64,000 nt of DNA from NCBI RefSeq assembly GCF_004342065.1, contig NZ_SLZU01000004.1, positions 124,001 through 188,000 of the forward strand. The letters are read 5' to 3'. Positions within the stretch are counted from its first letter, which is position 1. The number at the start of each line of letters is the position of its first letter. Source of the DNA: Primorskyibacter sedentarius (GTDB taxonomy: Bacteria > Pseudomonadota > Alphaproteobacteria > Rhodobacterales > Rhodobacteraceae). Below are positions 55,871 through 64,000 of the stretch, piece after piece. A program made the position numbers and the translations under genes. The notes beneath the pieces were generated by a model. The model had not been told where the DNA came from, did not search any database, and saw only the letters and a list, made by a program, of their open reading frames with translations.

Positions 55871-57049
55871 ATGTTTCCCGAGCGGTTCTCGAACCTACCG
55901 GCCTACGCGTTTCCGCGCTTGCGGGCGCTTTTGGACCATCACGCGCCCGGCGGCGACGTGGTGCACATGACGATTGGCGAGCCGAAACATGCGTTTCCGG
56001 CATGGGTGGCGGACATCATCGCGGAAAATGCAGCCGGGTTCGGGCGCTATCCTCCCAATGACGGCACGCCGGAATTGCTGGACGCGATTGCGGGATATTT
56101 CGGGCGCAGGTTCGGCGTGTCGCTTGATGCGGCCACGCAGGTCATGGCGCTGAACGGCACACGGGAAGGGCTTTACAATGCTGCGATGGCGTTGTGCCCG
56201 GAAGAGGTTCGGGGCAAGCGGCCCGTCGTGCTGATGCCCAACCCGTTCTATCAGGTTTACATGATCGCGGCGATTTCCGTGGGGGCAGAGCCTGTCTTTG
56301 TGCCCGCAACCGAGGCAACCGGCCACCTGCCGGATTACACGGGGCTTGCACCCGAACTGCTGGACCGGGTTGCCATCGCTTATGTCTGTTCGCCCTCCAA
56401 TCCGCAGGGCGCCGTGGCCGATGAGGCCTATTGGCGCGAGTTGATCGCACTGGCAGAAAAGCACGATTTCCGCATCTTCGCGGATGAATGCTATTGCGAG
56501 ATCTACCGTGATACACCGCCCCCCGGCGCGATGCAGATCGCACGGCAGATGGGTGCGGATCCGGAACGCGTGGTGGTCTTTCATTCGCTGTCCAAACGGT
56601 CGAACCTGCCGGGTCTTCGGTCAGGCTTTGTTGCGGGTGGGCCGGATTGCATCGCGCGTATCCGGCAGCTGCGGGCCTATTCCGGGGCGCCGTTGCCGCT
56701 GCCGATCCAGATCGCCTCGGCGCGGGTTTGGGGCTGCGATGAACATGTCGCGGAAAACCGGTCGCTCTATCAGGAGAAATACGCGATCGCGGATGAGATA
56801 TTCGGCGGGGTGCCCGGCTATGCGGGGCCGGAGGCCGGGTTCTTCCTGTGGTTGCCCGCCGGAAATGGCGAAGAGGCCGCTTTGAAGGCATGGACCGAAA
56901 CAGGCGTCCGGGTCTTGCCCGGGGCCTATCTGGGACGGGACGTCGACGGGGTTAACCCGGCGCAAGAATTTATCCGGGTCGCGTTGGTGGCCCCAAAAGA
57001 AGAGATGCAGCGCGGACTGATCAGGCTCCGCGACTGCCTGTACGATTGA
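55871..57049 (+). CDS. Class I/II aminotransferase (DapC-like)
   Basis: PLP-dependent aminotransferase of 392 residues. The PLP lysine is in [19 protein letters not shown] near 245, with [12 protein letters not shown] and [10 protein letters not shown] upstream. The sequence type and the position just before ftsK are those often assigned to succinyldiaminopimelate aminotransferase (dapC), which would support wall and lysine precursors, but substrate is not proven. ATG at 55871 follows GAGG; an in-frame TTG at 55856 is less likely. It is 11 bp from ftsK. Confidence 0.88.
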   Translation: MFPERFSNLPAYAFPRLRALLDHHAPGGDVVHMTIGEPKHAFPAWVADIIAENAAGFGRYPPNDGTPELLDAIAGYFGRRFGVSLDAATQVMALNGTREGLYNAAMALCPEEVRGKRPVVLMPNPFYQVYMIAAISVGAEPVFVPATEATGHLPDYTGLAPELLDRVAIAYVCSPSNPQGAVADEAYWRELIALAEKHDFRIFADECYCEIYRDTPPPGAMQIARQMGADPERVVVFHSLSKRSNLPGLRSGFVAGGPDCIARIRQLRAYSGAPLPLPIQIASARVWGCDEHVAENRSLYQEKYAIADEIFGGVPGYAGPEAGFFLWLPAGNGEEAALKAWTETGVRVLPGAYLGRDVDGVNPAQEFIRVALVAPKEEMQRGLIRLRDCLYD

Positions 57050-57060
57050 GGCGAGGGAAG

Positions 57061-60033
57061 ATGGCATACCAGGCACGGGGGCGTGATCCCCTTTTCGACA
57101 GCAACATGCAGGCGGCGATCGAGAAGCGCGGAAAAGAGCTGGCAGGCTTGCTGCTGGTCGTGCTGGGCTGCGCGGCTGCGGCCATGATCGCAAGCTACAC
57201 GCCCGAGGATCCGAGCTGGCTCTCGGCGACGGATGCGCCCGTGCAGAACTGGTTGGGTCGACTTGGGGCGTCGATCGCCGCACCTCTTTTCATGATCGTC
57301 GGCTGGGGAAGCTGGGGGTTGGCATTGGTGTTGATCGTCTGGGGCGCTCGTTTCGTCCTGCATCGTGGCGATGACCGTGCCACTGCGCGCGTGATCTTTG
57401 CGCCGATCTGGATTGCCCTGGCGGCGATCTATGCCGCGGGTCAGAATATCGGGCCGGAATGGACACACAGCTTTGGTCTTGGCGGTCTTTTCGGCGACAT
57501 GATGATGGGATCCTTGCTGAATATCCTGCCGGTCGGGGCGACGTTCGGGCTGAAACTGGTGCAGGTCATCCTTGGCGCGGGCCTGCTGGTTCTGGGGGCC
57601 TTCGTCCTTGGTTTTACCAAGCATGAACTGCGCAGCATCGGCCGTTTCCTGATGGTGGGTATCGTGATGACCTACGCGTCGCTTCTGACGCTGCTGGGGC
57701 GTGGGGCCGGGGCATCTGTCCGTGCGGCGCAGGCCGTGCAGGCCCACCACGCGGAACGCCGCGCGCGCAATCGCGTCGAAGCGGCAGAGGCCGCGGAATG
57801 GGCTCAGGCGCAGGCCGCTGTCCCGGCACCTCCTGTGGCCGGTCACGATGCCGAGGACCCCGCAGAGAAGACCAGCTTTCTGGCGCGCATGCCCGCACTG
57901 ATCAAGCGACCGCTTGACCAGATGCCCGAACCTGAACTGATCGAGATGGACACCCCTGCCGATGTCGGCGAAGGCCCCAGCGAGGACCGGATCAAGGCGA
58001 AGATTGCCGATGTCATCAAGGCCCGTGTTCGCAAGAACCCGGCATTGCAGATCCCAAGCGTGGCCCCCCTGACCAAGGGGCGCGGACGCGGTCCCGACCC
58101 GTTGGTGATTACACCGCGCAGTGGCTTGCCGCCGGAGCCGCCCTTGACTTTGGGTGCCGCGAAACTGGCCGTGGAGCCGCCGCTGACCGGCACGCGCAGC
58201 GCTGACGCCGCGCCCGAGATGCCAGAGATCGCGCCCGCCGCCCCCCAGGCCGGACGGGTCATCACGCCGCGCCCGCGCCCAGAGGCACCCGTCGCCACCC
58301 CCGCGCCGCAGCCGATGCCGGAAGAGGAGGTCGATCTCTACGAGGCTGAAATTCTGGACGAGCATTACCATTTCGAACCGCCGATGCAGACACAGCCTCT
58401 GCCGGTTCCCGAAGCGAAAAAAGTCGTGCAGCAGCCGCAGCGCAAACCGTTGCAGCCGTCGCGCCGCGCCCAGGAGGAAAAGCAGCCCAGCCTGCGGTTC
58501 GAGGACAATCCCGAAGAATACGAGCTGCCGCCTTTGAACCTGCTGATGAGCCCGGAGAATATCGAACGGCACGTCCTGTCCGACGAGGCGCTTGAAGAAA
58601 ACGCCCGTATGCTGGAAAGCGTCCTTGATGATTATGGCGTGAAGGGTGAAATCGTCTCGGTCCGTCCCGGCCCCGTCGTCACCATGTACGAGCTGGAGCC
58701 CGCCCCCGGCCTGAAGGCAAGCCGCGTCATCGGCCTTGCCGATGATATCGCGCGCAGCATGTCTGCACTGTCGGCACGCGTTTCCACGGTGCCGGGGCGC
58801 AGCGTGATCGGCATCGAACTGCCCAATGAAAACCGCGAGATGGTGTCCTTCCGCGAGATCCTGTCGACGCGCGACTATGGCGACGGCAACCACAAGCTGC
58901 CGCTGGCGCTTGGCAAGGATATCGGTGGCGATCCCGTGGTGGCGAACCTGGCCAAGATGCCTCACCTGCTGATCGCGGGGACGACCGGTTCGGGCAAGTC
59001 GGTGGCGATCAACACCATGATCCTGTCGCTGCTTTACAAGCTGACACCGGATGAATGCCGCCTGATCATGATCGACCCCAAGATGCTGGAACTGTCCGTC
59101 TATGACGGCATCCCGCATCTGCTGTCCCCGGTTGTGACCGACCCGAAAAAGGCCGTGGTCGCGCTGAAATGGACCGTGGGCGAGATGGAAGAACGCTATC
59201 GCAAGATGTCCAAGATGGGCGTGCGGAACATTGACGGCTATAACGGCCGTGTGGCAGATGCCTTGTCCAAGGGCGAAATGTTCGAACGCACGGTTCAGAC
59301 CGGGTTCGATGACGACACCGGCGAGCCGATCTTCGAGACGGAACAGATCGAGCCCAAGAAAATGCCCTATATCGTCGTCATCGTCGACGAGATGGCCGAC
59401 CTGATGATGGTTGCGGGCAAAGAGATCGAGGCCTGCATCCAGCGTCTTGCGCAGATGGCGCGGGCCTCGGGCATCCACCTGATCATGGCCACGCAGCGCC
59501 CGTCGGTGGACGTTATCACCGGCACGATCAAGGCGAACTTCCCCACCCGGATCTCGTTCCAGGTGACGTCGAAGATCGACAGCCGCACCATTCTGGGCGA
59601 AATGGGTGCCGAACAACTGCTGGGTATGGGCGACATGCTGTACATGGCGGGCGGTGCCAAGATCACCCGGTGCCACGGCCCATTCTGTTCGGATGAAGAG
59701 GTCGAGGAGATCGTCAATCACCTCAAGGCCTACGGTCCGCCCAGCTATGTGGGCGGTGTGGTCGAAGGGCCGGATGACGAAAAGGCTGATAATATCGACG
59801 CGGTTCTGGGCCTGAACACCGGTGGTAACACCGATGGCGAAGACGCTCTTTACGATCAGGCGGTGGGCATCGTGGTCAGGGACCGTAAATGTTCCACCTC
59901 CTACATCCAGCGTAAACTGGCGATCGGCTATAACAAGGCGGCGCGATTGGTGGAGCAGATGGAAGATCAGGGTGTCGTGTCCTCTGCCAACCACGTGGGC
60001 AAACGCGAGATATTGGTGCCCGAACAGGGGTGA
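57061..60033 (+). CDS. ftsK: DNA translocase FtsK
   Basis: Septum-located DNA pump of 990 residues that moves chromosome termini and activates dif recombination. The N-terminal domain has four membrane helices (about 28-195); a proline/glutamate-rich linker covers 220-460. The RecA-like motor has Walker A GTTGSGKS at 640-647 and [14 protein letters not shown]. The C-terminal winged-helix gamma domain ([22 protein letters not shown], then [18 protein letters not shown]) recognises KOPS. ATG at 57061 follows GAGGGAAG. Confidence 0.96.
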   Translation: MAYQARGRDPLFDSNMQAAIEKRGKELAGLLLVVLGCAAAAMIASYTPEDPSWLSATDAPVQNWLGRLGASIAAPLFMIVGWGSWGLALVLIVWGARFVLHRGDDRATARVIFAPIWIALAAIYAAGQNIGPEWTHSFGLGGLFGDMMMGSLLNILPVGATFGLKLVQVILGAGLLVLGAFVLGFTKHELRSIGRFLMVGIVMTYASLLTLLGRGAGASVRAAQAVQAHHAERRARNRVEAAEAAEWAQAQAAVPAPPVAGHDAEDPAEKTSFLARMPALIKRPLDQMPEPELIEMDTPADVGEGPSEDRIKAKIADVIKARVRKNPALQIPSVAPLTKGRGRGPDPLVITPRSGLPPEPPLTLGAAKLAVEPPLTGTRSADAAPEMPEIAPAAPQAGRVITPRPRPEAPVATPAPQPMPEEEVDLYEAEILDEHYHFEPPMQTQPLPVPEAKKVVQQPQRKPLQPSRRAQEEKQPSLRFEDNPEEYELPPLNLLMSPENIERHVLSDEALEENARMLESVLDDYGVKGEIVSVRPGPVVTMYELEPAPGLKASRVIGLADDIARSMSALSARVSTVPGRSVIGIELPNENREMVSFREILSTRDYGDGNHKLPLALGKDIGGDPVVANLAKMPHLLIAGTTGSGKSVAINTMILSLLYKLTPDECRLIMIDPKMLELSVYDGIPHLLSPVVTDPKKAVVALKWTVGEMEERYRKMSKMGVRNIDGYNGRVADALSKGEMFERTVQTGFDDDTGEPIFETEQIEPKKMPYIVVIVDEMADLMMVAGKEIEACIQRLAQMARASGIHLIMATQRPSVDVITGTIKANFPTRISFQVTSKIDSRTILGEMGAEQLLGMGDMLYMAGGAKITRCHGPFCSDEEVEEIVNHLKAYGPPSYVGGVVEGPDDEKADNIDAVLGLNTGGNTDGEDALYDQAVGIVVRDRKCSTSYIQRKLAIGYNKAARLVEQMEDQGVVSSANHVGKREILVPEQG

Positions 60034-60111
60034 GCCGCGTCAGGCTCCCCCTCCCCTGCCGGAACTTGTGCGTTCTGACGGCGTTTTGATGCCTGCGGCC
60101 AAGGGCTCCCC

Positions 60112-60170
60112 TTGATATGCGGCGATGCGACGGTGATATCTCTGACATCCGGTCCGTTATCGCATATCAA
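60112..60170. repeat. 10-bp inverted repeat between ftsK and lolA
   Basis: TTGATATGCG (60112-60121) and CGCATATCAA (60161-60170) are exact reverse complements 39 bp apart, in the 188-bp gap, 52 bp before lolA. No other element is evident in the gap. Confidence 0.6.
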
Positions 60171-60221
60171 CGGGCAAAGACCTTAGATACGCCGGACAGA
60201 AACGACGATTGAGGACGACAC

Positions 60222-60824
60222 ATGACCTTTCTTCGCACCTTGGCAGCGGCCACCGCTGTTGCCTTTCTGGCGATGCCCGCCGCGGCGGAAAAGCTTTCGC
60301 TGAATGCGATTTCCAACTACCTGAACGGGCTGACATCGGCCAAGGGGTCGTTCACACAGATCAACGACGATGGCACGATCTCGACCGGAACGATCTATAT
60401 CAAGCGCCCCGGCAAGGTTCGATTTGAATACAATCCGCCCGAACAGGCACTGGTGCTGGCCTATGCCGGCGAGGTTGCGATCTTTGACAAGAAGACGGGG
60501 CAGGCGCCCGACCGCTACCCGCTGGCGCGCACGCCGCTCAACATCATTCTAGAGCGCAATGTGAATCTTGGTCAGGCCAATATGGTCACCGGGCATGGGT
60601 TTGACGGCACTGCCACGACGGTGAAGGCGCAGGACCCGAAACACCCCGAATATGGCGATATCACGATGAAATTCACCGGCCCGCCGGTGGAGCTGCGCCA
60701 ATGGGTCATTCGCGACGACAGCGGCAGCGTGACCACGGTGATCCTCGGCGATCTGGAGAAGACCTCGGGCCTGTCCAACCGGATCTTCGACATCAACGCC
60801 GAAGTTGCAAAGATGGGTCGATAG
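60222..60824 (+). CDS. lolA: Outer-membrane lipoprotein carrier LolA
   Basis: Periplasmic chaperone of 200 residues that carries lipoproteins from LolCDE to the outer membrane. Signal peptide with cleavage after MPAAA. The family body is seen in LTSAKGSFTQINDDGTISTGTIYIKRPGKVRFEY-like order: a SFTQ strand near 45, KRPGKVRFEYNPP at about 64-76 and YPLARTPLNIIL. Conserved ftsK-lolA order supports the call. Confidence 0.93.
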   Translation: MTFLRTLAAATAVAFLAMPAAAEKLSLNAISNYLNGLTSAKGSFTQINDDGTISTGTIYIKRPGKVRFEYNPPEQALVLAYAGEVAIFDKKTGQAPDRYPLARTPLNIILERNVNLGQANMVTGHGFDGTATTVKAQDPKHPEYGDITMKFTGPPVELRQWVIRDDSGSVTTVILGDLEKTSGLSNRIFDINAEVAKMGR

Positions 60825-60935
60825 GGCGCCGCAACGGTCAGTGACGAGCCCCTGAAACCCTTGGGGGCTGATTGGGGGCGATCCCTGTCTTCGTCTGAAA
60901 CACATATGCCACTGGCATGATTATGACAGCATCAG

Positions 60936-60966
60936 CGGCGGCTCCCAATGGAAGGGAGCCGCCGTT
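60936..60966 (+). terminator. Terminator after lolA
   Basis: A perfect 11-bp stem (60936-60946 with 60954-60964), 7-base loop and a short TTT. It sits between lolA and the convergent transglycosylase gene. Confidence 0.7.
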
Positions 60967-60994
60967 TGGCGATTTTATCGCGGAATTGGTTTGC

Positions 60995-61582
60995 CTAGCG
61001 CGCGGCGCGGCAGTTGGCCAGCTGTGCCTGATAGGTGCGCGACCGGCTACCCACCTGTCCTGCAACACGAACCAGCCAGGCCTTGGAGTTGTAGCTGCCC
61101 CGCGCATAGCCTGAATGACCTTCGTGATAAGCCAGGTACTGGTTGCGCGCATCATGCAAGGAGATACCGTTCCGATTTTTGGTCTGGTTCATGTACCAGC
61201 CCATGAAATCGGTCGCGTCGCGGATATTGTCGCGTTTGGCGCCCATCTTGTTATTGGCGCGGCGGTATTCATCCCAGGTCGCGTCCAGCGCCTGCGAATA
61301 GCCATAGGCCGAGCTTTGTCGACCCACCGGGATCACCCCCAGCGAATAGCGTAGCGGCGTACGGGCATTGCCGATGAATTTGCTTTCCTGATAGATCGTC
61401 GCCATCTGGACATGCACGGGCACCCCCCAACGGCGTTCGGTCGCTTTGAAAGCGCGGATATATGTCGGGCGCTGGGTGAGGATGGAACAGGCGTTGTCCA
61501 GGTTGCGCGGCGCGGAATAGTTACCACTGCCGCAGGACGCGACCAAAATCATCATCACCATCGCGCGAAGAGTTCTGCTCAT
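60995..61582 (-). CDS. SLT-domain lytic transglycosylase lipoprotein
   Basis: A 195-residue peptidoglycan lytic enzyme. The signal sequence ends in the lipobox VASC with C17. The SLT core has the catalytic glutamate E66 in YQESKF, then SSAYGYSQALDATWDEY and YLAYHEGHSGY. Small lipoprotein transglycosylases of this type cut glycan strands, often locally for growth or for assembly of envelope machines. Single gene, divergent from hspQ. Confidence 0.88.
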   Translation of the reverse strand: MSRTLRAMVMMILVASCGSGNYSAPRNLDNACSILTQRPTYIRAFKATERRWGVPVHVQMATIYQESKFIGNARTPLRYSLGVIPVGRQSSAYGYSQALDATWDEYRRANNKMGAKRDNIRDATDFMGWYMNQTKNRNGISLHDARNQYLAYHEGHSGYARGSYNSKAWLVRVAGQVGSRSRTYQAQLANCRAAR

Positions 61583-61832
61583 CTGCCTCTCGCTTTTTTA
61601 GTATTTTGCAGGCATTCTAGACCATCCGGGGGGACGAGGAAATCACAATCCCGCTGGTTTTTCGGCTCAGTGTCGAATTCGCCCTACGTTAGACGTGCCT
61701 ATCGGTTGGCCTTTCTGACGGAAACGTGTTTGTAACGGCGTCGTTCTTACGGTGTTTCTATTGGATTTCGGGCCAATATTGGACATTGGGGGGGCGACCG
61801 CGATAAGACTGTGTGAGGGAAATCAGGGTTCT

Positions 61833-62159
61833 ATGCATACGCAACTTGCCAAATATCATCTCGGCCAGGTCGTCCGGCACCGGAAGCACCCTTTCCGTGG
61901 CGTGGTCTTTGACGTCGATCCGGAGTTTTCGAACACGGAAGAGTGGTATGAATCGATCCCCGAGGACAGCCGCCCGGTCAAGGATCAGCCGTTCTATCAC
62001 CTTTTGGCCGAAAACGACCAAAGCTACTACGTCGCTTATGTGTCAGAGCAGAACCTTGTGCCGGATTCGTCCGGAGAGCCGGTGGATCATCCCGACATCC
62101 CCGATCTGTTCGGCGCTTTCCACGATGGCAGCTACGAGCTTCATTTCCAGATGAACTGA
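61833..62159 (+). CDS. hspQ: Heat shock protein HspQ
   Basis: A 108-residue YccV/HspQ protein, a small Lon-protease adaptor/enhancer in enterics. Features: KYHLGQVVRHRKHPFRGVVFDVDPEF, NTEEWYESIP, KDQPFYHLLAEN and a conserved YVSEQNLV. The start at 61833 has CAGGG upstream. The 250-bp gap to the left serves both it and the SLT gene; I could not identify a sigma-32 promoter in it. Confidence 0.93.
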   Translation: MHTQLAKYHLGQVVRHRKHPFRGVVFDVDPEFSNTEEWYESIPEDSRPVKDQPFYHLLAENDQSYYVAYVSEQNLVPDSSGEPVDHPDIPDLFGAFHDGSYELHFQMN

Positions 62160-62459
62160 GCCCACGCGCGACTGAGGCCTGCGCGTTAGGTGCTATAATA
62201 TGACCGATATCTGGGGTCGTAGCCCCCTTTGGCTGCGCCTCTCTTGTCACTGCGCGGCGAGAGCCAGATCGATATTCAGATGCAAAAGTACCTCGGCGCC
62301 ACGTGCTGGGTGGGGGCAGAAAGACGTAGCGCCGAGGGAAGCTATTGGCAGCTACCCCTGAACTATGCCCGTTCTTCCTGACCTGATTGCGGACCAAATC
62401 GGGCCGTTTCAGGGCAATGCGCCAATGCCACCGCAGAGCAGCTTGCCGCACAGTCCTTG
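62160..62459. ncRNA. Possible structured RNA in a gene-free 300-bp gap
   Basis: No credible ORF. A perfect TATAAT (62194-62199) is followed by a region with a long hairpin: CCTCGGCGC (62291-62299) pairs with GCGCCGAGG (62329-62337), with inner ACGT/ACGT pairing. A smaller hairpin ACGCGC/GCGCGT (62164-62186) follows the hspQ stop. The -35 is poor and no T-run terminator is seen, so expression is uncertain. Strand assumed plus from the TATAAT. Confidence 0.25.
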
Positions 62460-62912
62460 TCAGCCCTCTGGCAGGCGGGCGAAACGCAGAACCAGCTCGC
62501 TCCAGTTGTCCCTGTGGGTATAGGCCGCATCCAGCACCAGAGAGCGGATCAGGAACCAGCCAAAGCCTCCCTCGGGTAAATTGGCACTATCGACACCGAC
62601 ATTTGCGGGCCTCCCCTCGGGCAGGCGCATCCCGGGCATGGGGGTGCCGTCATGGCGGATGGAGATGCAAAAGACGTCTTCATCCAGTGTGATCTCAACC
62701 AGGATCTGACCCTTTGCCGTCTCATGAAAGGAATGTTCCACGACATTGTTCAGCGCCTCTGCCATAGCGAGTTCAATATTGTTGGTCGCTGTGGGGTTCT
62801 GACCGGCCGCGGCCACGGTCTGCGCTACGCGCGCCAGCACGTCGCGCACGGCATCGGGCGAGCTTTGAAGCGAAACGCTTAGAAGAGTCTTCGGTGCGCA
62901 CATGGCAATCAT
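62460..62912 (-). CDS. RsbW/SpoIIAB-like serine-protein kinase (anti-sigma type)
   Basis: A 150-residue GHKL ATPase of the anti-sigma kinase group. N box IELAMAEALNNVVEHSF near 65-81; G box EGGFGWFLIRSLV near 130. Such kinases phosphorylate a STAS antagonist and bind a sigma or other target. The start at 62912 is downstream of the STAS stop; upstream ATGs would overlap it. Partner gene is immediately upstream. Confidence 0.9.
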   Translation of the reverse strand: MIAMCAPKTLLSVSLQSSPDAVRDVLARVAQTVAAAGQNPTATNNIELAMAEALNNVVEHSFHETAKGQILVEITLDEDVFCISIRHDGTPMPGMRLPEGRPANVGVDSANLPEGGFGWFLIRSLVLDAAYTHRDNWSELVLRFARLPEG

Positions 62913-62943
62913 GGTATCCAACGCGTTGCAACCGGGCAGCAGG

Positions 62944-63279
62944 TCAGCTGGCGGGCCCGGTTGCTTCCGCGACAGAGCCATAAATCCCAAAAATTGTGTC
63001 CATGCGCGTCAGCCGAAAAACCTTGTCGACATTGGGCGACAGCGCACAAAGGTCCAGTTTGCGCCCTTCACCAAGCTGTTTCATTGACGCGACGATCGCA
63101 CCAAGCCCGCTTGAATCGATGAAATCCACTTGCTCCAGATCGAGGACGATTCGCGTCGGACCATCTTGCGTCAGCTCGCGCATGCGGTCCTTGAACTGGA
63201 TGGCGGCTGCGGCATCAATGCGCTCTTCCTCCACCGAGATGACCTGGGTGCCGTCCGTAATAGTGCTCGACAAATTCAT
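62944..63279 (-). CDS. STAS-domain anti-sigma factor antagonist
   Basis: A 111-residue single STAS domain. VDFIDSSGLGAI carries the phosphorylatable serine (56/57). The start at 63279 has GGAAAG upstream. With the kinase gene 31 bp downstream it forms the partner-switch pair; neither a PP2C phosphatase nor a sigma factor is in the window. Confidence 0.92.
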   Translation of the reverse strand: MNLSSTITDGTQVISVEEERIDAAAAIQFKDRMRELTQDGPTRIVLDLEQVDFIDSSGLGAIVASMKQLGEGRKLDLCALSPNVDKVFRLTRMDTIFGIYGSVAEATGPAS

Positions 63280-63377
63280 GCTGTGTCTTTCCGATCTTTG
63301 CGTTTGCACGTGACACTAGATTGCAATCCTTTAGATTCTGTATGCAGGTAAATGAGAAGTCATCAGGGAGGCTGACC

Positions 63378-64000
63378 ATGCACGACGTTGTCATCACGGG
63401 GGCGGCCCGAACGGCGATGGGCGGATTTCAGGGGGCATTCTCGGCCGTCAGCGCGGCAGATCTGGGTGCGGCAGCCTTGAAAGCAGCCCTTGCGCAATCG
63501 GGCGCAGATACGGTGGACGAGGTCTTGATGGGCTGCGTGTTGCCCGCGGGGCAAGGGCAGGCACCCGCGCGACAGGCAGGCTTTGCCGCAGGTCTACCCG
63601 AGGACGTGCCCGCCACAACGCTCAATAAGATGTGCGGGTCGGGGATGAAAGCGGCGATGGTCGCCTTTGACCAGATTGCCCTTGGCGCATCGCAGGTCAT
63701 AGCGGCGGGCGGCATGGAAAGCATGACCAACGCGCCGTACCTTCTGCCCAAAATGCGTGAGGGCGCGCGCATCGGACATCAGCAGGTTGTTGACCATATG
63801 TTTCTGGACGGGCTTGAGGATGCCTATGACCGTGGACGCCTGATGGGAACCTTTGCCGAAGACTGCGCCGAGGCATTCCAATTCACCCGCGAGGCGCAGG
63901 ATCAATACGCGCTTGCCTCTTTGTCGAACGCATTGGATGCGGAGCGCAGCGGCGCGTTCGACAACGAGATCACCCCTGTGACAGTGCATGCCCGGACGGG
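63378..64000 (+). CDS. Acetyl-CoA acetyltransferase (thiolase), truncated by window end
   Basis: Thiolase II condensing two acetyl-CoA to acetoacetyl-CoA, for polyhydroxybutyrate or degradation of ketone bodies. The ATG at 63378 has AGGGAG upstream and the frame runs open off the right edge after about 207 residues. The acylated cysteine is C86 in NKMCGSGMKA; AAGGMESMTNAPY and the start VVITGAARTAMGGFQG are typical. The histidine and second cysteine lie outside the window. A 98-bp divergent gap separates it from the STAS gene. Confidence 0.94.
   Translation, partial: MHDVVITGAARTAMGGFQGAFSAVSAADLGAAALKAALAQSGADTVDEVLMGCVLPAGQGQAPARQAGFAAGLPEDVPATTLNKMCGSGMKAAMVAFDQIALGASQVIAAGGMESMTNAPYLLPKMREGARIGHQQVVDHMFLDGLEDAYDRGRLMGTFAEDCAEAFQFTREAQDQYALASLSNALDAERSGAFDNEITPVTVHART

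Noticed and set aside
56926-59994. Open frame of about 1,000 codons on the minus strand
   Set aside because: It mirrors ftsK and shows histidine/arginine-rich antisense composition; ftsK on the plus strand has complete motifs.
61583-61832. Heat-shock sigma-32 promoter for hspQ
   Set aside because: No pair matching CTTGAA and CCCATNT with proper spacing could be found.
62160-62459. tmRNA, RNase P RNA or 6S RNA
   Set aside because: No alanine-tRNA-like ends, tag frame or conserved core sequences of those RNAs were found.

Overview
The window reads as a chromosome segment of a marine alphaproteobacterium of the Rhodobacterales (Roseobacter group). The reasons are the high G+C coding sequence, the alphaproteobacterial families (DUF2794, DUF3576, MbfA, the aminotransferase-ftsK-lolA order), a very acidic porin and several RTX exoproteins. 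This placement is inferred from family content; no rRNA or tRNA gene was seen. Genes are packed, often with 4-bp ATGA/GTGA overlaps, and no insertion sequence, phage, CRISPR array or integration scar was seen.

Left end (1-9.1 kb): a secreted-protein island. It holds an RTX repeat protein that may begin before the window, a NIDO-domain RTX protein, a small exported protein of unknown function, a serralysin-type M10 metalloprotease with an RTX tail, and a convergent beta-propeller-like RTX protein. No type I secretion ABC/MFP genes are present. A FlaA1/CapD/WbpM-type sugar dehydratase follows.

11.7-18 kb: asd, an unknown gene, a beta-carbonic anhydrase, then a plus-strand run of a degenerate Hpt-like protein, an M17 aminopeptidase, an NlpC/P60 hydrolase and an agmatinase-type ureohydrolase; a DUF2794 gene points the other way. 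18.2-27 kb: glutathione-dependent formaldehyde oxidation (class III ADH and S-formylglutathione hydrolase), separated by a GNAT, a NYN-LOTUS protein, a TetR regulator with two matching operators around a tiny secreted peptide, an Irr-box-preceded mbfA iron exporter and an AEC transporter; then yaiI, a HAD phosphatase and zapE. 27-34.6 kb: folC and accD on the minus strand with a 33-codon basic ORF, and ilvD followed by a lipoprotein, two Rhodobacterales-type unknowns and a DMT transporter on the plus strand.

34.6-42.3 kb: a polyamine island. The minus-strand operon potF-potG-potH-(26-codon ORF)-potI-puuB faces a GntR regulator and a putrescine-type aminotransferase (spuC). Both outer promoters carry the same ATTTGATCA core, which suggests one regulator for uptake and both catabolic entries. 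The agmatinase-like gene upstream could feed the same putrescine pool.

42.4-53 kb: DUF3576 lipoprotein, major porin, TPR-sulfotransferase, YggS, L,D-transpeptidase and ribA, an orphan OmpR-type response regulator, a nucleotidyltransferase with a probable C-terminal frameshift, xth, a CnoX/YbbN-like thioredoxin, a LON-N protein, a Trm112-like protein and a small membrane protein. 53-64 kb: ubiH, amidase, class I aminotransferase, ftsK, lolA, an SLT lipoprotein, hspQ, an RsbW-like kinase with its STAS antagonist, and the first part of a thiolase cut by the window edge.
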